Positions 43,561 through 52,905 of a stretch of DNA of 64,000 nucleotides are shown here, piece by piece. A program made the translations under genes and the position numbers. Each line of letters starts with the position of its first letter. Positions within the stretch are counted from its first letter, which is position 1. The notes beneath the pieces were generated by a model, which searched no databases, was not told the origin of the DNA, and saw only the letters and a list, made by a program, of their open reading frames with translations. The DNA comes from Sphingobacterium yanglingense (GTDB lineage Bacteria > Bacteroidota > Bacteroidia > Sphingobacteriales > Sphingobacteriaceae), in the NCBI RefSeq assembly GCF_004363245.1, contig NZ_SNYV01000003.1:55551-119550 (forward strand). The letters run 5' to 3'.

Positions 43561-44004
43561 TTATTTAACCTCGATCAGGCGTTTGGCCACAATAGCCTCT
43601 TCTTTCTTTCCAATCTTGACCTGCAACACTCCATCCACATAAACTGCATCAATATCACTGTAATTCACAGTCTCAGGCAAAGTAAAGGACCTAGAGAAAG
43701 AACTGTAGCTATATTCTTTTTTACTATACAGCTTATCATCAGATACTGACTCTTCAACTTTATCTACACTGATAGAGATAATATTCTTATCTACATTGAT
43801 TTTAAAATCAGACTTCTGTAATCCAGGAGCCGCCAATTCTATTGCAAAAGCCTCGGTTGTCTCCGTGATATTTACCGCTGGAATACGTGTTACCAAACGA
43901 TCAGAGATAAATGAATCGTTAAAAAGATTGTCAAATACACTATTAACAAATGGATTTACACCGTCTGTGTTTACTGTTTTTGTAGGGAATTTAATTAATG
44001 CCAT
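43561..44004 (-). CDS. Small heat shock protein (Hsp20/alpha-crystallin)
   Basis: The 147-aa holdase has an N-terminal arm (MALIKFPTKTVN...), an alpha-crystallin domain (about 40-135) with FAIELAAPGLQKSDFKI and FSRSFTLPETVN, and the VDGVLQVKIGKKE strand before a short tail. The start is ATG 44004. It is preceded by GGAGGA seven bases away, an unusually strong Shine-Dalgarno for this phylum, and this decides the start over an upstream TTG. A promoter with an inverted repeat lies upstream, so tight stress control is likely. Confidence 0.92.
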   Translation of the reverse strand: MALIKFPTKTVNTDGVNPFVNSVFDNLFNDSFISDRLVTRIPAVNITETTEAFAIELAAPGLQKSDFKINVDKNIISISVDKVEESVSDDKLYSKKEYSYSSFSRSFTLPETVNYSDIDAVYVDGVLQVKIGKKEEAIVAKRLIEVK

Positions 44005-44080
44005 TTTCTTGTCCTCCAATTATTTTTATTTTTTAATTATATACTAAACTTATACAGTCAGTCTATTTCAATAAAAATAC

Positions 44081-44137
44081 CAAACATAAAAACAAGACAT
44101 TTTGACACAGCAAAACAAATAGAAAAGACAAAATGTC
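44081..44137 (-). promoter_or_regulatory. hsp20 promoter flanked by an inverted repeat
   Basis: On the minus strand TATGTTTG (44088-44081) fits TAnnTTTG and TTTG (44114-44111) lies 22 bases upstream. The arms GACATTTTG (44096-44104) and CAAAATGTC (44129-44137) form a 9-bp inverted repeat around the -33 box, an arrangement expected of an operator. Confidence 0.5.
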
Positions 44138-44173
44138 ATCAAAAGCATTTTAAAAAGCCCTGAAACCTGTCAA

Positions 44174-44536
44174 TCAATCCTTTACAAACTGCAGAGCTAC
44201 CTCCGAATTTGCCAAGTCCCCACCAAAAGCTGGATTAATCTTTTTGATAACTACATTGACCTTCTGGGCAAAATTGAACCTTTTTAGAATCAAATCAAGC
44301 ATATCTTCCAACGCGGACTCCAACAATTTGCGTTTAGGACTCATCACTTCTAAAAGAATCTGATAAAGCTCCTCATAATTAATAGTATTCTTTAAATCTT
44401 CAGCGTCTGAGTTCTCGAAGGGGAAAAACACATCCACACTTACATAAAACTCGTTTCCGACAACCTGTTCTTCTTCATAATAACCAATTGGCGAATAAAA
44501 TCGCACCTCCCGTAGGGAGACCTTCTGTGTAATCAT
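44174..44536 (-). CDS. folB: Dihydroneopterin aldolase
   Basis: The 120-aa tunnelling-fold protein starts MITQKVSLREVRFYSPIGYYEEEQ. It has the FPFENSDAEDLKNTINYEELYQ segment of FolB and a C-terminal KKINPAFGGDLANSEVAL with the usual substrate residues. It would convert dihydroneopterin to 6-hydroxymethyl-dihydropterin in folate synthesis. ATG 44536 was chosen over a TTG six codons earlier. It is probably a single gene; the gap to hsp20 (170 bases) holds the hsp20 promoter. Confidence 0.85.
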   Translation of the reverse strand: MITQKVSLREVRFYSPIGYYEEEQVVGNEFYVSVDVFFPFENSDAEDLKNTINYEELYQILLEVMSPKRKLLESALEDMLDLILKRFNFAQKVNVVIKKINPAFGGDLANSEVALQFVKD

Positions 44537-44757
44537 AATATTAAAATTACACAATTTTTAAATTAATACATGCGAAATACAATACATTTAGCTTGCAGCC
44601 TAATATTACAAGTTCTCCACCACAACAGAACAAGTCCTACCGAAACTCAAAAAGGCTTGTAAAACATTTTTGACGTTAGCAATTATATTCACACAATTAG
44701 CTAATTTCGCCAGCAGGCAATGCCTATTAAAGACTCCATCTAACAAAAAACAAACAG

Positions 44758-46932
44758 ATGAAAAAATTATTGTTATTACTACTGCTCGGTTCAACTTATG
44801 CCTATGGCCAACGGAGTTTCACTATAGATGAAACGGTATTCGGCCCAAGCAAATTTTCACCAAAGAATCTATTTGGTCAAAAGTGGGTAAAGGGGACAGA
44901 TGCTTTTTCACACTTAGACGCTTCGTATCAAAACTTAATGATACGCCCATCAAAAGATAATTGGCAGAGCAAAGAGCTCGTTTCGATTGCAGAACTACAG
45001 ACTGCATTAACAAAAACTATCCCTAATGAACAGTTCTTTCTGAGAACTTTCCCCACACAGTACGAATGGCAAGATGCCAACACACTAACATTTACAGTGA
45101 ATGGAAAAGAAACTGTATATGGCATAGCATATAATGTCACCAAAAAGGATATACAGATTACGTCCAATGTACCCAGCACAGCTACAAACATAGAGTACAG
45201 CGCATCGAATGCACAGACCGCTTATCTAATCGGCAACAATATCGAAATCACAACTGCAAACGGGGAGAAAATACAGGTTACCAAAGACACGGTAAATGGT
45301 ATTGTAAACGGCAGTGAGTTTACCCATAGACAGGAATTTGGAATCACAAAAGGAATGTGGTGGTCTCCGGATGACCAAAAACTGCTTTACTATCGTAAAG
45401 ACGAAACAATGGTAACCAAATATCCATTACCACAATGGGACACACGTGTTGCTACAATAAAAGACATCCGTTACCCTATGGCCGGAATGAAAAATGAAGA
45501 AGTGACCTTAAACATCTTCAATACACAGACAGGTCACTACACCACACTACAGACTGGAACTCCAAAAGAACAGTACCTGACTATAGCTTCATGGGACCCA
45601 AACAATGAGTATGTCTATGTAGGAATTCTAAACCGGGGACAAGACCACCTAAAGCTCAACAAGTATAATGCAAAATCCGGCGAACTTGTTAAAACACTTT
45701 TTGAAGAGAAATCAACGACATGGGTAGAACCTCAACATGCATTGATCTTTACACCAGGCAACTCGAAGCAGTTTTTATACCAAACGGACAGAGACGGATA
45801 CAACCAACTATATCTATATGATACGCAGGGGACATTGATCCGTCATCTCGGACATAACGATGTCAGTGTAATCGATTTCAAAGGTTTTGACAGCAAAGGA
45901 ACAAAAGCGTATTATATAGGAACAATCAATAATGGAATGGAACGCCAGCTGTTTGAAGTAGAGCTAAAGAGTGGCAAGACGACCCAACTGACCCAGAAAA
46001 ATGGGACACACAACGCTTCTATCAGTGACAGTGGAAACTTTATCCTTGATCAATACAGCAATCTGACTACTCCCAATAAAATAGAAGTAATAACAAAGAA
46101 GGATGGCAAGTCAACTAATATATTAACTGCCGAAAACCCTTTCACTGGTCAAATAGATATCCCGAAAATTGAGTTTAAAACTTTTGTCTCACCCGATGGG
46201 AAAACCCCTTTAAACGCTAGGATCATCTACCCTGCGAACTTTGACTCTTCAAAAAAGTATCCGGTTATGTTGTACCTATACGGAGGATCACATGCTCAAC
46301 TCGTTACCGACAGGTGGCTAGGAGCCGCAGGTTATTTTGATATGTTCATGGCTCAGAAAGGATATGTTGTTTTCACATTGGACAATAGAGGTTCTGATGC
46401 CCGCGGCAGAGATTTCACACGCGTGACGCACCGCAACCTAGGTGAATCAGAAATGGCTGATCAACTGGTCGGTATTGAATACCTAAAATCTCTTCCTTAT
46501 GTAGATAGCGATAATATGGGGATATTCGGATGGAGCTACGGTGGCTTCATGACCACATCTTTAATGACCAAACACAACGATATCTTTAAAGCTGCTGTAG
46601 CAGGAGGACCAGTAATGGACTGGAAATACTACGAAGCGATGTATGGCGAACGCTATATGGACACACCGGAAGAAAATCCTGAGGGATACAAAAAGACCTC
46701 GCTGTTAAATAAAGCAAACAAGCTAAATGGTCACCTTCTGATAATCCATGGTGCCCAGGACCCTGTTGTAGTACAACAACATATTATGGACTTTGTAGAA
46801 CAATGTATAAAAGCAGGAAAACAAGTGGACTACTTTCTATACCCTAAACACGAGCACAATGTAAGTGGCAGGGATAGAATCCATATGTATGATAAAATCG
46901 CTAAGTATTTTGATCTACATCTGAAGAAGTAA
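44758..46932 (+). CDS. S9 family dipeptidyl peptidase (DPP4-like)
   Basis: The 724-aa exported serine peptidase has a signal peptide (about 1-17, ending AYGQ), an N-terminal beta-propeller (about 100-480) and a C-terminal alpha/beta-hydrolase. The catalytic triad is Ser593 (GWSYGG), Asp668 (GAQDPVV) and His700 (KHEHNV). It should remove X-Pro or X-Ala dipeptides in the periplasm or at the surface. The family is common in Bacteroidota. The two genes before it run the other way, so it has its own promoter, not identified here. Confidence 0.92.
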   Translation: MKKLLLLLLLGSTYAYGQRSFTIDETVFGPSKFSPKNLFGQKWVKGTDAFSHLDASYQNLMIRPSKDNWQSKELVSIAELQTALTKTIPNEQFFLRTFPTQYEWQDANTLTFTVNGKETVYGIAYNVTKKDIQITSNVPSTATNIEYSASNAQTAYLIGNNIEITTANGEKIQVTKDTVNGIVNGSEFTHRQEFGITKGMWWSPDDQKLLYYRKDETMVTKYPLPQWDTRVATIKDIRYPMAGMKNEEVTLNIFNTQTGHYTTLQTGTPKEQYLTIASWDPNNEYVYVGILNRGQDHLKLNKYNAKSGELVKTLFEEKSTTWVEPQHALIFTPGNSKQFLYQTDRDGYNQLYLYDTQGTLIRHLGHNDVSVIDFKGFDSKGTKAYYIGTINNGMERQLFEVELKSGKTTQLTQKNGTHNASISDSGNFILDQYSNLTTPNKIEVITKKDGKSTNILTAENPFTGQIDIPKIEFKTFVSPDGKTPLNARIIYPANFDSSKKYPVMLYLYGGSHAQLVTDRWLGAAGYFDMFMAQKGYVVFTLDNRGSDARGRDFTRVTHRNLGESEMADQLVGIEYLKSLPYVDSDNMGIFGWSYGGFMTTSLMTKHNDIFKAAVAGGPVMDWKYYEAMYGERYMDTPEENPEGYKKTSLLNKANKLNGHLLIIHGAQDPVVVQQHIMDFVEQCIKAGKQVDYFLYPKHEHNVSGRDRIHMYDKIAKYFDLHLKK

Positions 46933-46945
46933 AGCTTAAGTAAAT

Positions 46946-46981
46946 AAAAAAGGGATTGCACATTTTGCAATCCCATTTTTA
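46946..46981. terminator. Bidirectional terminator after the DPP4-like gene
   Basis: GGGATTGCA/TGCAATCCC with a 5-base loop, A-rich before and T-rich after. Confidence 0.88.
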
Positions 46982-46997
46982 TTATCGTTCTTTCCGC

Positions 46998-47495
46998 TTA
47001 GAAAGTATAACGAGCAGTTACACCGCCATTTGCATAGAAACCATTATAGTGTCCTGCACCATTTACAACGTGGATGGTAGGTCTGATATCTGCAGAGAAA
47101 GCAAAAGGAGCACTTTTCAACTTGTAATCAACACCTCCTGTAGGGAAGATACCTGCGCTAAAGCCCTTAACTTCATCAATATTAGAGAAAGTATTAGACA
47201 ATACTGCACCACCACCTACGAACCATTTGAATCCATCGATATTTCCGATAGGGAAATGATGCTGATAAGCACCTGAAAGTGCTAAATTCGTAAAACTCTT
47301 TCCAGCGAATTTATCTGAATCAAAACCTAAGTTAAATTCCAAAGCAGCAGGCTGTTTGATAAATGTCTTAAAAGACGCAGAAATCACGTCATAGTAACCA
47401 GAACCTAAACGGATACCGATAGAGTTCTTGTAATCCTGAGCCTGAGAAGCTCCTGCAACTAATAACGCTACTAATGCTAAAGTAAATTTTTTCAT
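46998..47495 (-). CDS. Small outer membrane beta-barrel protein, unknown
   Basis: The 165-aa protein has a signal peptide (MKKFTLALVALLVAGASQAQ) and alternating hydrophobic strands. It ends VTARYTF with a C-terminal Phe, as in outer-membrane barrels. The size and pattern suggest an 8-strand barrel. No specific family is recognised. ATG 47495 was chosen from the signal peptide. It converges with the DPP4-like gene. Confidence 0.75.
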   Translation of the reverse strand: MKKFTLALVALLVAGASQAQDYKNSIGIRLGSGYYDVISASFKTFIKQPAALEFNLGFDSDKFAGKSFTNLALSGAYQHHFPIGNIDGFKWFVGGGAVLSNTFSNIDEVKGFSAGIFPTGGVDYKLKSAPFAFSADIRPTIHVVNGAGHYNGFYANGGVTARYTF

Positions 47496-47611
47496 AAAGT
47501 TGTATTTATAGTTTTTCTTAAAATTTCGTCGAAGATAAAGCAAATAATGTACCATTCCAGTACATATTTCAAAAACTCCTATTTATCGGATACATGTTTA
47601 ACAAAACATTC

Positions 47612-47663
47612 TTGCCTATATCAAAAAATAAATATAACTTTGCACTCCGACAAAGCAGTCGGA
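47612..47663 (+). promoter_or_regulatory. carB promoter and 5'-end hairpin
   Basis: TTG (47612-47614), 20 bases and TAACTTTG (47635-47642) form a consensus promoter. The hairpin TCCGAC/GTCGGA (47646-47663) would lie at the very 5' end of a leader of about 95 bases. Confidence 0.6.
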
Positions 47664-47742
47664 ATACTCTTCTTTTCAAAGGCATTTCGCCGCTTTGTAA
47701 ACAGCAACTAGTTCGTATTTTAATTTTTTGATTTCATAAATA

Positions 47743-50562
47743 ATGCCTAGAAACACCTCCATTAACTCTGTCTTAATCATAGGTTCTGGTCCTATTGTTA
47801 TCGGACAAGCGTGTGAATTTGATTATTCAGGATCCCAAGCTGCCTTATCACTCAAAGAAGAAGGTATCACAGTATCCATAATTAATTCTAACCCTGCAAC
47901 AATTATGACCGATAAGGTTGTAGCAGACCACATCTATCTATTACCTCTTACGTGCGAGAGTATCGAGCAAATCTTACAAGAGCAAAAGATTGATGCTGTA
48001 TTGCCAACCATGGGCGGGCAGACCGCTTTAAACTTATGTATTGAAGCTTCTAATATTGGGCTTTGGGAGAAATACAATGTTCAAGTGATTGGAGTCGATG
48101 TCGCAGCTATTGAGAAGACAGAAAACCGCGAAGAATTCCGTCAGCTGATGATTGATATCGGTGTAGGTGTAGCTCCTTCAAAAATCGCAAACTCTTTCCT
48201 TGAAGGAAAAGAGGCAGCACAAGAAATTGGTTTTCCTTTAGTAATCCGTCCTTCCTATACGCTAGCAGGTACCGGAGGTGGATTTGTACATAAAAAAGAA
48301 GACTTTGACGCGGCCCTAAACAGAGGCTTACACGCATCTCCTACCCATGAGGTATTGGTAGAACAGGCTGTATTGGGCTGGAAAGAGTTCGAACTGGAAT
48401 TGCTACGTGATACAAACGACAACGTAATTATCATCTGTACGATCGAGAACTTTGATCCAATGGGAATACATACCGGAGACTCTATCACAGTAGCACCAGG
48501 TATGACATTGTCTGATAAGTGTTATCAAGATATGCGTAACCAAGCGATTAAGATGATGCGTTCGATAGGGACTTTCGCAGGGGGCTGTAATGTTCAGTTT
48601 TCCGTAAATCCTGAAAACGAAGACATCATCGCAATCGAGATCAACCCGCGTGTATCTCGTTCGTCCGCATTAGCTTCTAAAGCAACGGGCTACCCTATTG
48701 CAAAAATAGCTGCTAAATTGGCAATTGGATACAACTTAGATGAGTTACAAAACCAAATTACGAAAACAACTTCGGCCTATTTCGAACCGACATTAGACTA
48801 TGTAATCGTAAAAGTGCCTCGTTTTAACTTTGACAAATTCAAAGGAGCAAACAAAGAGCTTGGTCTTCAGATGAAAGCTGTGGGCGAGGTGATGGCAATT
48901 GGCCGTACATTTATCGAAGCACTACAAAAAGCTTGTCAATCTCTAGAAACAGGCCGTGCTGGACTAGGTGCTGATGGCAAACAGTTGCGCAACCTAGATG
49001 AAATTATGCATAGTCTAGAGCACCCAAGTGCAGACCGTCTGTTCCATATAAAAGATGCCTTTGAATTAGGCGTTCCCCTAGAATCTATCCGTAAAGCGAC
49101 ACAGATTGACAAATGGTTCTTAGGACAAATACAAGAATTAGTTCAACTAGAACAAGAACTACGTCGCTACCAACTATCTAATATTCCACGCGATTTCTTC
49201 ATGACCTTGAAACAAAAAGGTTATTCTGATGAGCAAATCTCTTGGTTGTTGGGTAATGTAACCGAAGATGAGGTTTATGACCGACGCAAAGAACTAGGGA
49301 TCAGTCGTGTTTATAAAATGGTAGATACTTGTGCAGCAGAATTCCCAGCACATACTCCTTACTTCTACTCCACTTTTGAAGATGAGAACGAATCGATTGT
49401 TTCGGATAAAAAGAAAATCATCGTACTAGGTTCTGGACCTAACCGTATCGGACAAGGTATCGAGTTTGACTATTCGTGTGTACACGGTCTATTGGCTGCT
49501 AAAGAATGTGGTTACGAATCGATCATGGTCAACTGTAACCCAGAGACTGTATCAACAGACTTTAACATGGCAGACAAGTTATACTTCGAGCCTGTATTCT
49601 GGGAACACGTACGTGAAATCATTGAATTAGAAAAACCAGAAGGAGTAATCGTACAGTTAGGTGGTCAGACAGCATTGAAAATGGCTGAACGTCTAGAAAA
49701 ACTGGGTGTTAAAATCATCGGCACTTCTTTCCAAGATATGGACCTTGCTGAAGACCGTGGCCGTTTCTCGGATCTATTAAAAGAGCTCGAAATTCCTTAT
49801 CCGAAGTATGGTGTCGCAACATCTGCAGAAGAAGCTATCAAAGTGGCAAACGAAGTCGGTTATCCAGTTTTAGTGCGCCCTTCTTATGTATTAGGTGGTC
49901 AAGGTATGAGTATCGTAATCAATGATGAAGACCTAGAAAAAGCAGTTGTTAATCTACTTAAAAACCTTCCGGGAAATCAAATATTAATTGACCATTTCCT
50001 AGATCGTGCAGAAGAAGCAGAATCGGACTCTATTTCGGATGGAGAAGATGTACATATCATCGGTATGATGGAGCATATTGAACCAGCAGGTATTCACTCC
50101 GGAGATTCATACGCAGTATTACCTCCTTTTGAGCTTTCACAAGCTGTACAGGATAAAATGGAAACATACTCGATCAAACTTGCGAAAGCGCTAAACGTAA
50201 GAGGACTTTTAAACATACAGTTTGCTATAAAAGGAGAAAATGTATATGTTATCGAGGCCAACCCTCGTGCATCACGTACTGTTCCATTTATTGCTAAAGC
50301 TTATGATGTACCTTACATCAATATAGCGACCAAAGTAATGTTAGGCGCTAACAAATTAAAAGACTTTACAATCGAACGTAAACTAGAAGGTTGGGCAATA
50401 AAAGAGCCTGTATTCTCCTTCTCTAAGTTCCCTGAAGTAGATAAACAATTAGGACCTGAAATGAAGTCAACAGGTGAAGCAATCCGTTTCATCAAAGATT
50501 TGAAGGATCCTTACTTTAGAGAATTGGTTTTAAAGAAATCAATGTTCTTAAATGCACAGTAA
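47743..50562 (+). CDS. carB: Carbamoyl-phosphate synthase large subunit, without MGS domain
   Basis: The 939-aa protein carries two ATP-grasp halves. The first starts [23 protein letters not shown] and the second repeats [21 protein letters not shown] near residue 560. The E. coli enzyme has 1073 aa; here the C-terminal methylglyoxal synthase-like domain that binds UMP and ornithine is missing. A terminator follows the stop within 3 bases and no frame continues the protein, so it ends naturally. It makes carbamoyl phosphate for pyrimidine and arginine synthesis with CarA, which is not adjacent. Confidence 0.95.
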   Translation: MPRNTSINSVLIIGSGPIVIGQACEFDYSGSQAALSLKEEGITVSIINSNPATIMTDKVVADHIYLLPLTCESIEQILQEQKIDAVLPTMGGQTALNLCIEASNIGLWEKYNVQVIGVDVAAIEKTENREEFRQLMIDIGVGVAPSKIANSFLEGKEAAQEIGFPLVIRPSYTLAGTGGGFVHKKEDFDAALNRGLHASPTHEVLVEQAVLGWKEFELELLRDTNDNVIIICTIENFDPMGIHTGDSITVAPGMTLSDKCYQDMRNQAIKMMRSIGTFAGGCNVQFSVNPENEDIIAIEINPRVSRSSALASKATGYPIAKIAAKLAIGYNLDELQNQITKTTSAYFEPTLDYVIVKVPRFNFDKFKGANKELGLQMKAVGEVMAIGRTFIEALQKACQSLETGRAGLGADGKQLRNLDEIMHSLEHPSADRLFHIKDAFELGVPLESIRKATQIDKWFLGQIQELVQLEQELRRYQLSNIPRDFFMTLKQKGYSDEQISWLLGNVTEDEVYDRRKELGISRVYKMVDTCAAEFPAHTPYFYSTFEDENESIVSDKKKIIVLGSGPNRIGQGIEFDYSCVHGLLAAKECGYESIMVNCNPETVSTDFNMADKLYFEPVFWEHVREIIELEKPEGVIVQLGGQTALKMAERLEKLGVKIIGTSFQDMDLAEDRGRFSDLLKELEIPYPKYGVATSAEEAIKVANEVGYPVLVRPSYVLGGQGMSIVINDEDLEKAVVNLLKNLPGNQILIDHFLDRAEEAESDSISDGEDVHIIGMMEHIEPAGIHSGDSYAVLPPFELSQAVQDKMETYSIKLAKALNVRGLLNIQFAIKGENVYVIEANPRASRTVPFIAKAYDVPYINIATKVMLGANKLKDFTIERKLEGWAIKEPVFSFSKFPEVDKQLGPEMKSTGEAIRFIKDLKDPYFRELVLKKSMFLNAQ

Positions 50563-50564
50563 AA

Positions 50565-50597
50565 TAAAAAGCCCGCTAGTAGCGGGCTTTTTATTTT
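50565..50597. terminator. Bidirectional terminator between carB and the binding-protein gene
   Basis: AAAAAGCCCGCTA/TAGCGGGCTTTTT with a very small loop and A/T flanks on both sides. Confidence 0.92.
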
Positions 50598-50611
50598 AAG
50601 AAGGGTTGGTT

Positions 50612-51532
50612 TTAGAACTTTATGTTATAAAGTTTTTCTCCAACTTCTGTAATCTTTTGGTCGACAGAAGTCAACCCACTACCAGAAAGGCACCAAATCC
50701 ATCCTGGAAGGATAAACACCTTACCATCTTTAAAAGCTTGCGTAGCTTTAATATCATCATTAATAATATCGTTAACATCTGGCATTACACCTTGTATACC
50801 TGTATTACGGTCAAAAATAAATAAGTAATCAGGATTGATATCTGCTAATTTAGGAGTTTGAGGACGCTCACCACCTCTAGGTGCATTAGTCACTCCAGTG
50901 TCTGGTATATACGCTGGTTTTAAATCCAAAGCATCATACAAAAATCCAAAACGAGAATTGGGACCGCTAGGCATCAAACGTCCGTTCATGTGCATCGCTA
51001 AGACTGTTTTCTTTGGATCTACCTTAGCTCTAGCCTGTACAATCGAAGCTCTTTTATGTAGAGCTTTTAATTTTGCCTCAGCTACTTTCTCCTTACCGTG
51101 TAATTTAGCAATATCACGGACATTCTGATCAAAAGAACCCCAAAAATCATTTTCGTCTGTACCAAAAATAATCGTGGGAGCAACCATCGATAGTGAATCA
51201 TAATAATTGCCCATTCTTCCCCCAGTAATGATAAAGTCAGGCTTTAATGCTACAACCGCTTTCATATCTGGTGTTTTTACATTCCCTACTCTAATGTACT
51301 TTGCATCATTATATTCATTTAAGTATTCTGGGACTTGATCCACTGTAGCTGTAACAGGAATCCCCAGTTCATTATATGTTTCCAAAGCACTTAAATCCAT
51401 AATCAATACTTTTTTTGGATTCGCAGGAACATTAGTTTCACCTTTAGAGTGTTTAAAAGTAACCGCCTTCTGTGCTGACACACTAAAAGTACATGCTGTT
51501 AAAAGCAAGGCAACAAGATAATTACGTTTCAT
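50612..51532 (-). CDS. Siderophore/iron ABC transporter substrate-binding protein
   Basis: The 306-aa protein has a signal peptide (about 1-20, ending SVSAQ) and the two-lobe periplasmic binding fold of the FatB/YclQ type. It shows KGETNVPANPKKVLIMD near the N-terminus, LKPDFIITGGRM at the hinge and VFILPGWIWCLSGSG near the end. No lipobox is seen, so it is soluble in the periplasm. No ABC permease or ATPase is adjacent, so it must share a transporter or act with the TonB receptor. A terminator lies between it and the DUF4374 gene. Confidence 0.82.
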   Translation of the reverse strand: MKRNYLVALLLTACTFSVSAQKAVTFKHSKGETNVPANPKKVLIMDLSALETYNELGIPVTATVDQVPEYLNEYNDAKYIRVGNVKTPDMKAVVALKPDFIITGGRMGNYYDSLSMVAPTIIFGTDENDFWGSFDQNVRDIAKLHGKEKVAEAKLKALHKRASIVQARAKVDPKKTVLAMHMNGRLMPSGPNSRFGFLYDALDLKPAYIPDTGVTNAPRGGERPQTPKLADINPDYLFIFDRNTGIQGVMPDVNDIINDDIKATQAFKDGKVFILPGWIWCLSGSGLTSVDQKITEVGEKLYNIKF

Positions 51533-51563
51533 AATTAATACATTAAAAATATAGAGAGTTCAT

Positions 51564-51589
51564 AAAAAAACAGGAGGAAATTCCTCCTG
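51564..51589 (-). terminator. Intrinsic terminator inside the siderophore operon
   Basis: On the minus strand CAGGAGG/CCTCCTG with a 5-base loop is followed by T7. It lies between the DUF4374 and binding-protein genes. Confidence 0.75.
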
Positions 51590-51617
51590 CTATTATTACT
51601 AAACTTAAAAAAAGCTA

Positions 51618-52856
51618 CTATTTCTGCTTAACAAATGTAGCTCCTTCAATAGCTTCTGCATCCTTAACAAGCAACCCTTTTTTACCTTGTCCAGTAACTG
51701 GATTAATTACATAGAATCTTGGCGTCTCTATAGTTGTCTTAAGTCCTAAATAAATTTTTCCACCTAGTATATAAGGTTCGCTTGTACCTAGATCAGGAAT
51801 TGAGCTTTTATCAGGTAAACCTGTTACCCAAGTAAATTTCTTGCTTACCATATCCAATAAGGCAAACTGTGAAGCAACACCTGAAACAGATTTTCCAGCT
51901 TCTGATTTCTCATTATAAAACTCTAACAAGAATATATCATTTTGGACATACCAGACCTTACGGAAGCGATATCCTTGAGAAGCTTTTTCGATATCCCAAA
52001 AATAGTCTTTATCAAAGCCTGTAGCCCCCTTTTTAAGCAATAAAGCTCCTGCTGTTTTTGTACCCGCGTAATTACCTGAGAACACATAAACATCACCTTT
52101 AGATGTTTCACCAATCTGCGAATATCTAGCGGATCTATATTGTCCACCTGACTTACTCAAACGCGTATCTTTATAAACAGCCTCTGGTTTTAAGTTATTT
52201 GCTTTAACTTTAGCTACTACCAATTCATCTATTTCGTCAGCAGAATAATCCAGTCCCGTATAGAAAGATCCATTACCTGCATCAGCTATACCTACTAAAG
52301 CCGCATTCTTACCTTCGTAGCCAGCAAATTGATCTACTTGCATGTAGGCAAATTGAGGTGTTGAAGGAGACATTGGAATAATATTAAAAGTAGCCTTACT
52401 CTTATCTTTCGCTCTAAAACCACTCATGGCTGAATAAACAGCATCACCTACTATACCCGCTGTAACGAATCCATCTTGTATTTCAAACTGCTTACCTATC
52501 TGTGTTGCTTTCCCATTGTTGTTTATGGTTACTCTTGTCCCTACGTGAGCCTGTCCTTGACCATACTTTAGAGTTACAAAGCCGTCAAACCCATTAGAAA
52601 TATAATTGGAAAAAGTATTATCAATCTCTAATCCTGTTCCAACAGGAGTAATCGAAGATTCGGGATTATCTAATGACTCAACTGGAATGAAATAAGTACT
52701 TGCACTCTCTCCTGTTCCTTTAGCTTGGACAGCGACTAGATACTGATCTACGGGTTTTCCTTCGCCTCCTTTATCAGAATCACTTTTACTACAGCCTACT
52801 GCAATCATTACAGTTAAAGCTAAAAAACATGCTTTGGTAATAAATTGTTTTTTCAT
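51618..52856 (-). CDS. DUF4374 surface lipoprotein
   Basis: The 412-aa protein has a lipoprotein signal with Cys22 (MIAVGC), then an acidic Ser/Asp/Gly-rich linker (SKSDSDKGGEG) of the kind that sends Bacteroidota lipoproteins to the surface. A beta-propeller-like DUF4374 domain follows. I recall XusB of Bacteroides thetaiotaomicron, a surface siderophore-binding lipoprotein, as a member of this family, which fits its place next to a TonB receptor. It starts 50 bases after the receptor stop. Confidence 0.8.
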   Translation of the reverse strand: MKKQFITKACFLALTVMIAVGCSKSDSDKGGEGKPVDQYLVAVQAKGTGESASTYFIPVESLDNPESSITPVGTGLEIDNTFSNYISNGFDGFVTLKYGQGQAHVGTRVTINNNGKATQIGKQFEIQDGFVTAGIVGDAVYSAMSGFRAKDKSKATFNIIPMSPSTPQFAYMQVDQFAGYEGKNAALVGIADAGNGSFYTGLDYSADEIDELVVAKVKANNLKPEAVYKDTRLSKSGGQYRSARYSQIGETSKGDVYVFSGNYAGTKTAGALLLKKGATGFDKDYFWDIEKASQGYRFRKVWYVQNDIFLLEFYNEKSEAGKSVSGVASQFALLDMVSKKFTWVTGLPDKSSIPDLGTSEPYILGGKIYLGLKTTIETPRFYVINPVTGQGKKGLLVKDAEAIEGATFVKQK

Positions 52857-52905
52857 TTTATTGTTATTATATATACCTGTATTAAATTCTATACTCCAAA
52901 AATTG

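Noticed and set aside
47743..50562. Possible frameshift or truncation of carB
   Set aside because: All motifs of both ATP-grasp halves are intact, a terminator follows the stop immediately, and no downstream frame encodes the missing domain.
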